Part shown: piece by piece, positions 25,755 to 34,708 of the stretch
Numbering within the stretch: the stretch's first letter is position 1
How the letters are laid out: the number at the start of each line of letters is the position of its first letter
Source of the DNA: JAJVID01 sp963743425
GTDB lineage: Bacteria; Acidobacteriota; Blastocatellia; RBC074
Assembly (NCBI GenBank): GCA_963743425.1
Contig: CAVUPU010000009.1
Span: forward strand, 682,001 to 746,000
Direction: 5' to 3'
DNA: 64,000 nucleotides
The notes under the pieces: generated by a model
The model's input: only the letters and a program-made list of their open reading frames with translations
The model's database searches: none
Told to the model about the DNA's origin: nothing
Position numbers and translations under genes: made by a program

Positions 25755-27255
25755 TTCTTCGTCGCGGAGCGACGGTCTGACCTTAGGCCGGCGTTTTAAC
25801 GCCAATGGCGTTAAGTTAAGCGTTGATGCGCTTGAAATACTTGATGAAGCGCAATTTCATCGAATGCGCCCGTTTTTTACGCGGATACTTTCGTCCCGGT
25901 TGATGGCGCGTCGGGGTCTGCTGAAAGAGCCGGTGCAATTCATCCCGGATCGTTTCCAAATCCCGGCCTTGGTCAGCCAATAGTGTCACCACGCGGTCGC
26001 ACAGGCTGACATAACTCAACGCCCGGTTGACGCGGGCTTCAGTCTGCGTCTGTCGTTGCTCGTCGCCTTCGCTCAAGGTCGTTTGCGCACTTTTCGTCAG
26101 GGCACTCTCAAGCGTCGTCAGAAAGACCATCGCATAGAAGTCCTGCTCGATGGCGAGCTGGCTCAGGCCACTGAATCGTTCGACTTCAAAGATATTCTTG
26201 AGCCGGTCGTAGTAGGTTTCGTTGCCCCAGCGCCAGCCGTAGACTTGATAGAACTCGGCTGTCGGATACTTCCGCTGGTCACACAGCGTGGTCAACAGGA
26301 CTTCGGTCTCGCCCGTCGGCAGCGTGAATTTCATCAACCGCACCCGCACTTGCATCGGCAGATTGCGATCTTTGACAAAGGCGCGCGTGGAGGGAGTGGT
26401 CGGACACGGCAAGGTCACGACTTGTTCTTTCAGGTCAGAAGCCCAGAAGTCTCGCACTACGCCGAAGCCCTTCTGTGGACAGCGAATGACAACCTCGCGA
26501 CCAGTCTGCACGGCAAACGCAATTACGCAGTAATCAGCGAAGAGCCGATCCAAGACCAGAACGTCGCCTCGTTTGGTCTGCTCCCAGAGATCAAACAGGT
26601 ACTGCTTCTCGGCGACGATCGGCCCAAGCTTGGAGCCCCGCGCCAGATCGTTGCGCAGATCGTAAAGGACAACGCTCAAAGCTTGCACAGTCTCTGTGCC
26701 GGTTCTCGGATCACGCTGGACGGTGTAGGCCTTTCGCAACCCCGGCGTGTCGGGCAGCGTTAAAAACGAGCCATCAGCGCCAAGCAGCCGATGTCCACGC
26801 CAAGTAGCGACCGTGCCTTCCTGACCGGCGAGCCGATAAAAGTCCTGGGCTGTGATCGTGGTCAGTTCTTGAAACAAGGCCGGATCGAGTTTCTGCCGAG
26901 CCTGAGAGTAAGCGCTCGCAGTCGGCACAAGACGCAGTTTGCCCAACGCGCCAAAGACTTTGTTGAGCGCGTTCTGCAAGGAGAATTTGTGACCACGCAG
27001 AATCAACATCGCTACGATCGGAAAGCTCAGAACACGGTCACGAGTAAAAGCTGTCGGCGTCGTGCGAAACTTCTCACACGTCTTATCTGAAGCAAGCTTG
27101 CGCCGCAGACGAGAGATGATTTGGAGTTCGTTTTTTTATTCACGCTATTACTTGTATCTGGTTAACCACATTATTTCCAGTGGTTTACCGTTAACTTAAT
27201 CCCATTGGCGTTAAAACGCCGGCCTAGGATCAAACCGTCGCTCCGCGACGAAGAA
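25755..27255. mobile_element. IS4-family insertion element with 65-bp inverted ends
   Basis: A 65-bp imperfect inverted repeat (25755-25819 and 27191-27255) encloses one transposase gene. Both copies contain CGTCGCGGAGCGACGG and GGCCGGCGTTTTAACGCCAA, then TTAAGTTAA toward the inside. The transposase stop lies inside the left repeat, so the inner part of the repeat should be the true terminal inverted repeat. The outer CGTCGCGGAGCGACG part may be a pre-existing palindrome that was the target. No clear target duplication was found. Confidence 0.75.
25816..27009 (-). CDS. IS4-family DDE transposase
   Basis: 397 residues from the ATG at 27009. The DDE core is Asp79 (GADGSF), Asp154 (LVLDRLF) and Glu264, with the IS4 signature Y-x2-R-x3-E-x6-K spelled by Y257, R260, E264 and K271. 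Protein-like sequence continues upstream in frame to about 27135 (FRTTPTAFTRDRVLSFP precedes the Met), which is the expected IS4 N-terminus, but that stretch has no ATG, GTG or TTG. A GTG at 27141-27143 is one base out of frame across a run of seven A (27131-27137 on this strand), so the full protein may need slippage there, or the gene has lost a base. Confidence 0.88.
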   Translation of the reverse strand: MLILRGHKFSLQNALNKVFGALGKLRLVPTASAYSQARQKLDPALFQELTTITAQDFYRLAGQEGTVATWRGHRLLGADGSFLTLPDTPGLRKAYTVQRDPRTGTETVQALSVVLYDLRNDLARGSKLGPIVAEKQYLFDLWEQTKRGDVLVLDRLFADYCVIAFAVQTGREVVIRCPQKGFGVVRDFWASDLKEQVVTLPCPTTPSTRAFVKDRNLPMQVRVRLMKFTLPTGETEVLLTTLCDQRKYPTAEFYQVYGWRWGNETYYDRLKNIFEVERFSGLSQLAIEQDFYAMVFLTTLESALTKSAQTTLSEGDEQRQTQTEARVNRALSYVSLCDRVVTLLADQGRDLETIRDELHRLFQQTPTRHQPGRKYPRKKRAHSMKLRFIKYFKRINA

Positions 27256-27342
27256 GCGCCTTCCTTGGGACGCAGAAGATATGGGTAATCACAAGGCCGA
27301 CAGCTTGTCCCACAGCGGGAAGCCGAAGGCCGGCTAATGCGC

Positions 27343-27740
27343 TCACCTCAATGCTTGTCCGAGAATCGCCTGCCTGGCGTCGGCGAGTTCTTCGTCGCGG
27401 CGGTGGTAGCCACAATCGTTGATCAACTTCTCGGCGGCGGCCAGGTCGTCCTGCGGCGATTTCCACGGGTACGATTGCTCGCGGAAGAAGAGGCGGGCGC
27501 GGTAAAGATGAATGTCCGCCAGAAAGAGTTTCATCGGGCCGCGCTCAGCGATTTCCCAGGCTTCGTCCAGGTCGCTCTGCGCGCTCTCGGGGCCGGTACG
27601 CGCGCCAGTCAGTCTCCGCAGCCAGGCGCGGGTGAGGAGGCCGCGCGGGATTTGGTCTTGCTGGCTAGCGCGGCGGAGACCGGACACGGCGGCGTCAATT
27701 TCGCATTTCGCATTGTCGGATTGCGGATTGTTCGAGGATC
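27343..27740 (-). pseudogene. C-terminal TPR part of the STAND protein, out of frame
   Basis: This frame encodes AAVSGLRRASQQDQIPRGLL, LTRAWLRRLTG, SAQSDLDEAWEIAERGPMKL and FLADIHLYRARLFFREQ, the conserved TPR-like end of this STAND family. It follows the 722-codon gene immediately but in a different frame, with the switch inside a heptamer array (27698-27733). It has no start of its own, so it is expressed only if the frame is restored. Confidence 0.8.
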
Positions 27741-29863
27741 GCCGCGTAGAGCGCGGCGCGGCCCAGGGTGAGGTGGTCGAGGGCGATGCTAAGAAGGCCG
27801 AGATGTTGCTCGGCGATCTTGAACGTCTGCGCCGCGCGCTCGGAGACGGCGCGGCACGCTTCAATCAATTCCGCAGACCGCATTCCGTGTTCCGCATTTC
27901 TCATCTGCCACGCGGCACGCTCCGCTTCCGTCAAGAGCAGGTCGCAATACTTGAAGCCCGTCGTCGAATACAGCAGCGGGTAGACGGGCTGACGCTCGGC
28001 CTGCATCTGCTCGGCCTCGCGGAAGCGCGCCTCCGCCTCCGCCCAGCGGCCCACCTCGTGCAGGGCGTCGGCATGGGCCGTGCGCGCGCCCATCTTCCAA
28101 AATGCATCGCCGCTGCGGTCGGCGTAGGTCACGGACTGCTCGGCGTCCCCCACCGCCCCAGCCACCTCGCCTAGCGTCAGCTCCAGCTCGCTCAGGTTGC
28201 TGGCGATGATAGCGGCGTTCTTCCAGACCTCCTGCTTGATGTGCATCTCCAGCCCAGTCCGCATCGGTTCGAGGGACTCGGTCAGCCGACCCAAGGCGCG
28301 CAGGGTGAAGGCAGCTTGGGCGAGAACTAAAGCTTGTTCATCTTCTGTCAGGCTTGACGAGACTCTTTTCCACGGCTCTTCAAAGAAACAGGCCAGGGCA
28401 CCCACGTCCGAACCGAACGCGCCGAGTTTGTTGAAGCTGTAGTATTCGTTCACGCGTTGAATGCGGTCTCGAAGAACCTTGGTGCGCGCTTCAAGATACA
28501 ACCCCGCCTGACAGCCGTGGGCCACGGCTTGGTAGAGCGGTTGCAGGTCTTCGAGCGTGGCGTCGGGCTTGTCCTTCGTGATCGCGCAGAGGTGTTCGTA
28601 CAGCCGCCGATGCGCGGCGCGCCAGGCTTCGGGCTGTTGCTGGCGCACGCGCCGGGCAAAGTATTCCCGCAGCAGCGGATGGGCGTCGAGGGCGATGAGT
28701 TCGCCGGAACCTTCCGCCCGGTTCAACATCAACAGCTTCGCGTCTTCCAACCGCTTGAGGGACAGGTTGCGCTGCGCCTCGCTGATGACGATGAGTGGTT
28801 CGGTCAACCCGGCGATGGCCGGTGGCTGCCACAAGGCTTTCAGGTAATCAGCCGTGGCGGGACGGTCGAACAGAGCGAGCAATTGCAGCAGCGCGAGGGC
28901 GCGTCGGCCTTTCGCCTGGTCTTCCGCGGTCTTGCCGCCGCTCTCAAACGACCGCACATACGCATCCATTACGCGGAAGGCATGGCCGCCCTGCTCCTCG
29001 GCGTCGGCTTCTTCCAGTTTGATCAGGTAGCGCCGGCGGATGTCTCCGGCGTGGGCATCGCGCAGGTAGCCGCCGAGCAGGTTCAAGGTCAGCGCGTGGC
29101 CTTTCACATCCTCGACCAGCTTCTCGTACTCATTCCAAAGCTCTCGACCATCGACGCTCGGAATGGTTTTCCGTGGACTGCCTTTCACGCCCAGGGATTG
29201 GAGTAGCGCCACGCCCGCCTCCGTGGAAAGGCGCGTCAGATTTTCCTCCCGCACGGTTTTTCCGATGAAGGCGCGCAAGTCGGGGATGGCATACCGGGTG
29301 GTGACAACGCACAGGCCGTGGCTGTTGGCTGCCAGCCCTTTGAGCAATGCGGTTAGCCCCTGATCCTTGAGTTCGCCCGGTGTAGGCGAGGTGGGCGCGT
29401 ATTGCAGCGGCTCCAAACCATCCAGGATGAGCAGCGCCCGCCGCTCGCCGGCGAGTTGGGCCAGCCGCCGCCCTTTGTCGAATGCGCCCGCCGCGCTGCC
29501 CGCCATCGCCGCGTCACCGAAGAAGGTGAGGGCTTCCGCCAGAAACAAGTCGGACGAAGCGGCGGTCTGCTCGCGCGTCCCCTGGCTGTAAAACGACCAC
29601 GCAAAGACGGCGTCGCACCCCGGCCAGTCCTGATGCGCGAGGTCGGCGGCCCACTTCGCCACGAGCGAGGTCTTCCCCTCGCCGCCGAGGGCGACGAAGG
29701 TGAGGACGTGCGGGCGCTTCTTTTCACCGCGCGCCACCTGGTCCCACGCATCGGATAACAGCTTCGTCTCCGCCTCGCGCCCGATAAGTTCCGCCGGGGC
29801 ATATTTGATGATGCGGCCGATGTCGGCCTTGAGATCGCGTGTCGCGCTTGAAGTTTGGCTCAC
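27695..29863 (-). CDS. STAND NTPase with TPR C-terminus (partner of TIR protein), frame broken by repeat
   Basis: 722 residues from a GTG start. It has a P-loop ALGGEGKTS (59-66 region), Walker B RALLILDGLEP (Asp148), an NB-ARC-like helical region, a winged-helix-like segment (HPLLREYFARR) and TPR/superhelical repeats. STAND NTPases are switch ATPases that oligomerise on sensing a trigger; in conflict systems they activate effectors such as TIR. The TIR gene lies 32 bp upstream on the same strand. Two heptamer insertions are visible: one in frame near 27881-27906 (MRNAEHGMRSAEL) and one at 27698-27733 that shifts the frame and ends this product as SAIRQCEMRN. The last ~110 residues lie in another frame. 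Confidence 0.85.
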   Translation of the reverse strand: MSQTSSATRDLKADIGRIIKYAPAELIGREAETKLLSDAWDQVARGEKKRPHVLTFVALGGEGKTSLVAKWAADLAHQDWPGCDAVFAWSFYSQGTREQTAASSDLFLAEALTFFGDAAMAGSAAGAFDKGRRLAQLAGERRALLILDGLEPLQYAPTSPTPGELKDQGLTALLKGLAANSHGLCVVTTRYAIPDLRAFIGKTVREENLTRLSTEAGVALLQSLGVKGSPRKTIPSVDGRELWNEYEKLVEDVKGHALTLNLLGGYLRDAHAGDIRRRYLIKLEEADAEEQGGHAFRVMDAYVRSFESGGKTAEDQAKGRRALALLQLLALFDRPATADYLKALWQPPAIAGLTEPLIVISEAQRNLSLKRLEDAKLLMLNRAEGSGELIALDAHPLLREYFARRVRQQQPEAWRAAHRRLYEHLCAITKDKPDATLEDLQPLYQAVAHGCQAGLYLEARTKVLRDRIQRVNEYYSFNKLGAFGSDVGALACFFEEPWKRVSSSLTEDEQALVLAQAAFTLRALGRLTESLEPMRTGLEMHIKQEVWKNAAIIASNLSELELTLGEVAGAVGDAEQSVTYADRSGDAFWKMGARTAHADALHEVGRWAEAEARFREAEQMQAERQPVYPLLYSTTGFKYCDLLLTEAERAAWQMRNAEHGMRSAELIEACRAVSERAAQTFKIAEQHLGLLSIALDHLTLGRAALYAAILEQSAIRQCEMRN
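27698..27733. repeat. Heptamer array at the STAND gene frame switch
   Basis: Minus strand: CAATCCG CAATCCG ACAATGC GAAATGC GAAATTG, that is five 7-bp units of two related types. Coding frames before and after it differ by one base. Confidence 0.8.
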
Positions 29864-29895
29864 CGGTGTTGCGCTGGCGGGTTCCGGTGAGCCGT

Positions 29896-30420
29896 CTAAG
29901 GGTTTGCTAGTTTGGCGAGCCTCTGGGCGACCTTGAGCAGCGCGCGATCCTGCTCGCCCTCGGTCATTTCACTCAACGCTTTTGCGGGCGAACCCGCCGA
30001 TTGCAGTGAGGCGAGCGTGAATTCCTCTGGCCCGGTCTGCGGGTCGGGATACTTGAACTTGCTCTCGGCGAAGAGACAGGGACGCAGCACTATCGGGATG
30101 ATCTTCACGCCCTGGTCCCTGGCGTTTCGGAGCAATACGGGAAGCTCGCTGTTGCGAATGTATTTGGATGCGAGAAAGGCGGGGCTGACCAGTAGAACCG
30201 TCGCCTGCGCGCCGTCTAAATGCTTCTGGATGTGGTCGTGCCAATCGTTCCCAAGCTCGATGTCCTGATCGGAGCAAACGGCGATCTCGCCTTGCTGCAC
30301 CAGGGGTTCCAGTTGCTCCCGGAGCCGATCCAGCCAGCGTTTGGCAGGGTCGGGGTTCTCATTGTCCTTGTGCGCGTAACTGATGAATATCGCTGGCGCC
30401 TCGATGTTTGAAGTAGCCAT
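29896..30420 (-). CDS. TIR-domain protein
   Basis: 174 residues, nearly all TIR domain. AIFISYAHKDN opens strand A, there is a VLLVSPAFLASKYIRNSELP helix with the putative NADase Glu92, and IIPIVLRPCLF forms the late strand. Bacterial TIR domains commonly cleave NAD+ or make signalling nucleotides. The STAND NTPase follows 32 bp downstream on the same strand, so the two probably act as effector and switch. The ribosome site is weak. Confidence 0.88.
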   Translation of the reverse strand: MATSNIEAPAIFISYAHKDNENPDPAKRWLDRLREQLEPLVQQGEIAVCSDQDIELGNDWHDHIQKHLDGAQATVLLVSPAFLASKYIRNSELPVLLRNARDQGVKIIPIVLRPCLFAESKFKYPDPQTGPEEFTLASLQSAGSPAKALSEMTEGEQDRALLKVAQRLAKLANP

Positions 30421-30516
30421 AGGTTTAGTGGTGAAATGTCCAGGGCTTTAGCGAAACCTGCTTGCCGCGCAAAACCCAGCGAGTGCGGTACCCGTCAACT
30501 CTTCTCAACTTCTGCG

Positions 30517-30849
30517 TCAGGATAGAACCAAAACTGAGTCAAATGGATCAGCATCAAGAGCGCGAATCTCTTGTTCGTAGGTAGTGAGCAGCGCAACCAA
30601 ATCATTCCGCGTGCAATTGCCGATGCGCAGCCAAACGAATTTCGGTGGACTGCCGTAAAACAGGCTGCGCTGATAGAAGTCTGAATCCTTTGAAACGATA
30701 GTAAAATTGTTGGCGCCCGCGTATTCCCAGATCGCTTCGTCCGTCGCGCCTTTCAGGCCGCAGTCTCGCAAATGCAGGCTGCCCGGAAACTGCGCGGCGA
30801 GCAGCCGTGGCAGCTTGGGTGAAAGGTTTTCATCAAACAGCAGCTTCAT
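30517..30849 (-). CDS. DUF5615 PIN-like toxin
   Basis: 110 residues. It starts MKLLFDENLSPKL, with an acidic PIN-like first strand, and keeps GATDEAIWEYA and IVSKDSDFYQRSL with further acidic residues. DUF5615 proteins are PIN-like nucleases found next to DUF433 proteins. The gene overlaps the DUF433 gene by 17 bp, the usual TA arrangement. Its target is not known. Confidence 0.85.
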   Translation of the reverse strand: MKLLFDENLSPKLPRLLAAQFPGSLHLRDCGLKGATDEAIWEYAGANNFTIVSKDSDFYQRSLFYGSPPKFVWLRIGNCTRNDLVALLTTYEQEIRALDADPFDSVLVLS

Positions 30850-31069
30850 ACGGGATCACCGCCAGCCGCCGTTCGCGGTCAGCCGCAAATGCAAAGCAGG
30901 CTTGGATGTCCTCAGCGGTCAAGTCGGGAAAATCGTCGAGTATTTCCTCTATGGTCATCCCTCCGCCGAGATAATCAAAGACATCGGCCACGGCGATGCG
31001 CGTGCCACGAATACAAGGCTTGCCGCTGCGGATGCGCGGGTCAATAGTGATGCGATCTTTGTAATTCAT
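30833..31069 (-). CDS. DUF433 antitoxin
   Basis: 78 residues with the characteristic ITIDPRIRSGKPCIRGTRIA, followed by TIEEILDDFPDLTAEDI, a winged-helix DUF433 domain. It is first in the operon and overlaps the DUF5615 gene. It presumably binds the toxin and represses its own promoter in the gap upstream. Confidence 0.88.
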   Translation of the reverse strand: MNYKDRITIDPRIRSGKPCIRGTRIAVADVFDYLGGGMTIEEILDDFPDLTAEDIQACFAFAADRERRLAVIPYEAAV

Positions 31070-31217
31070 ATTCGCAGTTTAGTCCTGGCGCCATTTGCGT
31101 ACAAGCACTGTAGAACCTTCCGCCCGGAGGCTTCCAGCAAACGTCTGATGTGGTCGTAAATATCGCGCTCGCGGTGATGCATTGCGGACTCAGCTAAATG
31201 CGCTGCTTCGACCTCTC

Positions 31218-32471
31218 TCAGCCAAAGATGCCGAGTGGCGCGAAATCGCCTTTAAGAATGCATCCGGGATCGCTGAACCCCATCCACTCTTTGATCATCG
31301 TGGCGTACACGCGCCGGAAGTCCATCGTCATCTTCAGGTCGCCGTTTTGATCGAGATCGGTCAGACTCGGATGCGCGCCGTGAAAACCCGCTTTAATACG
31401 CGAGCCGAAGACGAACATCGGCCCGGCTGTGCCGTGATCGGTGCCTGCGCTGGCGTTCTCTTCGACGCGCCGTCCGAATTCGCTGAACATCATCACGGCC
31501 ACGTCATCGCCGCGCTTGATGCGCCGCAAATCTTCGTGGAACGCTCGCAGCGCTTCGCCCAGGCCCGTCAGCAGGTAAAACCGCCCCGACTGCTGCCCCG
31601 CGTGCGTGTCGAAGCCTGGCAGGCTGACGTAATAAATCCGCGTCGGGAAGCGGGCTTCGACGAGCGCGGCGACCTTGCGCAGATCCAGCGCGAGCGGCGT
31701 GCTGCCATAGGCCACGGGCGTTTTGTAATTCCGCGCGACTTCGCGCACGCGCAGCGAACTTTCCGACGCTGTTCTGGAAATCGCCGTCAGAAAATCGAGC
31801 GTGGCGTTGCCGGTCTCGCGTTGCGCAATCAGTTGGCGATAGGCGTCGGCCTGAAGTTGATCTCCGGCGCGCCGGAATTCTTCCGGGTTATTGAAGACGA
31901 CGGGCGAGTGGCGCTCGGCCTGCACGGCGAGCGATTGTTTGGGCGTGATGTTGACGATAGTGTTCACGGGCGCTTGCGGCCAGAACGTGTCGGCAAAGCG
32001 TCCGACCCAACCCGTCGTCTGCGCTTGATGCGGCGTGCCCGTGTGCCAGTACTCCATCGAGGTGAAATGGCTGCGGTCAGGATTGGGATAACCGCAGCCG
32101 TGAATGACCGCGACCATACCGTCGTCCCAGAGCTTCTTCAACCCGCCGAGCGAAGGGTGGAAAGCGAACTCGTCATTCGCCCGGAGCGCGGCGTTTTTCG
32201 CCGCCGCGAGCGTCGGTCGCGCTTTGCGATAGTCGTCGTTGTTCCAGGGAATGACGGTGTCCAATCCGTCGTTGCCGCCGTTCAATTCGACAACGACCAG
32301 AATACGTTCGGGATGCGCCTCACGTCCGGTTTGCGCCGACTGCGCCGCAATCGAGAAAGAAGTCTCGCCAAAGACCGAGGGAACTACAGTTCCGACGCCG
32401 ATTCCGAAAAGGCCGCTGCGCAGAAAGTCGCGGCGTGATGGTTTGCATTTGCGACAATGAATATGGGCCAT
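31218..32471 (-). CDS. DUF1501 protein (Tat-exported)
   Basis: 417 residues, with GAGGAGAAACTT before the ATG. A twin-arginine signal (PSRRDFLRSGLFGIGVG) is followed by the DUF1501 fold (VVVELNGGNDGLDTVIPW, GWVGRFADTFWP, MFSEFGRRVEENASAGTDHG), which is related to the alkaline phosphatase/sulfatase superfamily. DUF1501 and DUF1800 proteins are normally encoded together and exported; their substrates are unknown. The DUF1800 gene lies 116 bp upstream with a palindrome between them. Confidence 0.9.
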   Translation of the reverse strand: MAHIHCRKCKPSRRDFLRSGLFGIGVGTVVPSVFGETSFSIAAQSAQTGREAHPERILVVVELNGGNDGLDTVIPWNNDDYRKARPTLAAAKNAALRANDEFAFHPSLGGLKKLWDDGMVAVIHGCGYPNPDRSHFTSMEYWHTGTPHQAQTTGWVGRFADTFWPQAPVNTIVNITPKQSLAVQAERHSPVVFNNPEEFRRAGDQLQADAYRQLIAQRETGNATLDFLTAISRTASESSLRVREVARNYKTPVAYGSTPLALDLRKVAALVEARFPTRIYYVSLPGFDTHAGQQSGRFYLLTGLGEALRAFHEDLRRIKRGDDVAVMMFSEFGRRVEENASAGTDHGTAGPMFVFGSRIKAGFHGAHPSLTDLDQNGDLKMTMDFRRVYATMIKEWMGFSDPGCILKGDFAPLGIFG

Positions 32472-32489
32472 AAGTTTCTCCTCGGTAAG

Positions 32490-32584
32490 TGCGTTCGTAG
32501 TTCCGCCTTCAGGCGGCAGCGTTCGCTTGCGATCATCTTGGTTTTCAGTGAACGCCGCCGCCTGAAGGCGGAACTACGAACGCG
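32490..32584. repeat. 95-bp palindrome between DUF1800 and DUF1501 genes
   Basis: The arms contain GCGTTCGTAGTTCCGCCTTC then AGGCGGC, pairing with GCCGCCTGAAGGCGGAACTA then CGAACGC. It ends at the DUF1800 stop, so the mRNA would carry a strong hairpin between the two cistrons. Confidence 0.8.
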
Positions 32585-32587
32585 TCT

Positions 32588-34615
32588 CTACGCCAATTGG
32601 TACTCCGGCGCGCTCATGATCAGATGCAGCAATTCCCGCAAGTCTTTTTCCAGACGGTAACGCGAGTAATCAAGCTGCGCGGCGCCGAGTTGTTGCTCAA
32701 GAAATCGAATCAGCGTTTGCCGCCGCTCGCCTGTCAATGGCGCGCGCAGGAAGCGGCGCATCAGGTTGTCCACCGCGCCCGCCGCATCCGTCACGCCCTC
32801 GCTTTGCAGCAGCTTGCTCAAACTGAAATCCGCCGTGCGACGCGGCTCGGCGGGCACTGCGACGACGGCGCGAACAGCGGCGTTGAAAACGCCACGGAAG
32901 AGATTGAAATCTTCGCCTGAAAGTTTGCTCGTCTCCGTCATCGCTCCGCCCGGCGTATTCGCAGCCATCATCGCGCCGCCGCCCTTCGGAAAGCTCTTGA
33001 AATCGCCGCGCTCCGCCATCTCCAGAAACTGGTTGTGGATGAAATCGCCGGACAAACGCCGCGAGCCTGCCAGATGCGCGTCTTTCACTACCGGCGCTTC
33101 TTCGGGAAACAGAATGTAGCGCGCGACGTTCTGCCGTTGAAAGACCGTCGCGGGATTGACCCATGTCCTGCCGCCATCCCAGCCTTTGACGTTCGGCGGA
33201 TAGAAAATTTCCTGACCCAGTCCGGTGGTGATGGCTGAAAACTTCGGGAACGTCGGCGCATCTTTCAGGCCGAGTTTTTTGTAAGTGGACACGACCAATT
33301 GCACCGGGCTTTTGATCTGCGTGGCATAGGAAGCCGGGCTGTAGAAATCGCGCGACAGGAACACCATTTCCAGAAACGGCGCAATGGCGTAGTTGTTTGC
33401 GCGCAGGCTGGCCGCGAGTCGCTCTTCCATCTCCTGCGACAACTCTTCGCGGACGAAGAAGCGATAGAGCTTGCGCGTGATGAACCGCGCGCAGGCCGGA
33501 TGCGCGAGCAAAATGTCAACCACGTCTTCGCCTTTGAATTTGCCGGCGCGACCGAGCACTGTCTTCTCGCCTTCATCGTGCAGGTTCGCGCGATTCATAA
33601 AGCCCATGCCGTTGTTGTCGAGGCTCCAGCCGGTGAAGGCGCGCGCGGCTTCCTTGATGTCTGTCTCGGTGTAATTACCAACTCCCAACGCGAACAACTC
33701 CATCACCTCGCGCGCGAAGTTTTCGTTGGGATGGCCTTTGTAATTCTGCCGATTGTCCAGGTAAATCAGCATCGCCGGGTCTTTGCCGATGCCAACGAGC
33801 AGGTCGCGCAGGTTGCCGTTTGCGTGTTCGCGCAGCATGGCGAACTGGCCCATCATCTTGCGATAGTCGCGGATCTTGTCGTTGCTGGTGGCGAAATGGC
33901 CGTGCCAGAACAGAACGAGCTTCTCCTGCAAGGGCCGGTTGGTTTTCAACATCCGATCCGCCAACCATGTTTGCAGTCGCGCGGTTTCGAGCAAGTTGAC
34001 GTTGCGCCAGTAATAAAACTTGTCCACGACCGCCTGTTTGTCGGTCAATGCGGCGCGCTTGTCTTCCGCCGTCACGCCTGTGCGTTCGTCCGCCATCATC
34101 ACGCGGCGCTGCTCCGGCGGCAGTTTGTCGAGCGTGCCGAAAAGGATTGCCTGAAACGCGGCGCCCATCCGGTCGCGCGACCAGGTCTTTGATGGAAAGA
34201 TGCCCGTTTCAACGAAGGGCGGCAGCGGCGCTTCGTTCACGTTTTGGAAATAGACCAGGCGCCGCACGGCTTCCTGCGGCGTCATGGAGGCAAGCGCCTT
34301 GATCTCGTCAGGCGTTCCGCCGAAGCCCGCGCGTTCGAGCAGATGCGCCGCGCGGTCATAGTTCCAATCGGCCTGGCTGATCGGCGTCAAATCTCCGACC
34401 CAGGCGTTGGATTCACTCAGCCATCCTACAGCCTGCGCTGTTAGATCGGTTTGCAATTGCGTGTGTGGGACAATTTGCCAAATTGTCCCACGATCAATGG
34501 CCAATCGCGGCGGTTTGTCCGTACACGCAATTGCAAACCGATCTAAATGGTCTTTCGTGAGCGCCGCCACCAACAGCATGACGACCGCCGCCGAAATTCG
34601 CTTTCGCGTTTTCAT
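32588..34615 (-). CDS. DUF1800 protein with in-frame palindrome
   Basis: 675 residues from the ATG at 34615 (CCAGGAGGAATT upstream). A signal-like helix (about 8-19) is followed by DUF1800 motifs: AAHLLERAGFGGTPDEIKAL, ERLVLFWHGHFATS-like LVLFWHGHFATSNDKI, NENFAREVMELFALGVGNY, FTGWSLD and VKGWDGGRTWVNP. Residues about 24-59 are encoded by a 106-bp palindrome, replacing or extending the usual linker after the signal. The role is unknown, but pairing with DUF1501 is conserved. Confidence 0.88.
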   Translation of the reverse strand: MKTRKRISAAVVMLLVAALTKDHLDRFAIACTDKPPRLAIDRGTIWQIVPHTQLQTDLTAQAVGWLSESNAWVGDLTPISQADWNYDRAAHLLERAGFGGTPDEIKALASMTPQEAVRRLVYFQNVNEAPLPPFVETGIFPSKTWSRDRMGAAFQAILFGTLDKLPPEQRRVMMADERTGVTAEDKRAALTDKQAVVDKFYYWRNVNLLETARLQTWLADRMLKTNRPLQEKLVLFWHGHFATSNDKIRDYRKMMGQFAMLREHANGNLRDLLVGIGKDPAMLIYLDNRQNYKGHPNENFAREVMELFALGVGNYTETDIKEAARAFTGWSLDNNGMGFMNRANLHDEGEKTVLGRAGKFKGEDVVDILLAHPACARFITRKLYRFFVREELSQEMEERLAASLRANNYAIAPFLEMVFLSRDFYSPASYATQIKSPVQLVVSTYKKLGLKDAPTFPKFSAITTGLGQEIFYPPNVKGWDGGRTWVNPATVFQRQNVARYILFPEEAPVVKDAHLAGSRRLSGDFIHNQFLEMAERGDFKSFPKGGGAMMAANTPGGAMTETSKLSGEDFNLFRGVFNAAVRAVVAVPAEPRRTADFSLSKLLQSEGVTDAAGAVDNLMRRFLRAPLTGERRQTLIRFLEQQLGAAQLDYSRYRLEKDLRELLHLIMSAPEYQLA
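34441..34546. repeat. 106-bp palindrome inside DUF1800 coding sequence
   Basis: The arms are TTAGATCGGTTTGCAATTGC plus GTGT, and ACACGCAATTGCAAACCGAT plus CTAA. A second small hairpin (TGGGACAATTTG/CAAATTGTCCCA) lies within. The frame stays open through it. The arm is related to the outer arm at 12790-12960. Confidence 0.85.
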
Positions 34616-34708
34616 AATTCCTCCTGGTTGAACGTTCTCCATAGCTGTTTTGATTCATGGCGTTTATATTTGTCACCGCAACAAAAAACTCACAAAGGAT
34701 GAAATCCG

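Noticed and set aside
25755..27255. Outer CGTCGCGGAGCGACG as the IS terminus with target duplication
   Set aside because: No matching short duplication outside these ends, and the motif is itself nearly palindromic, so it may be an older element; boundaries are left approximate.
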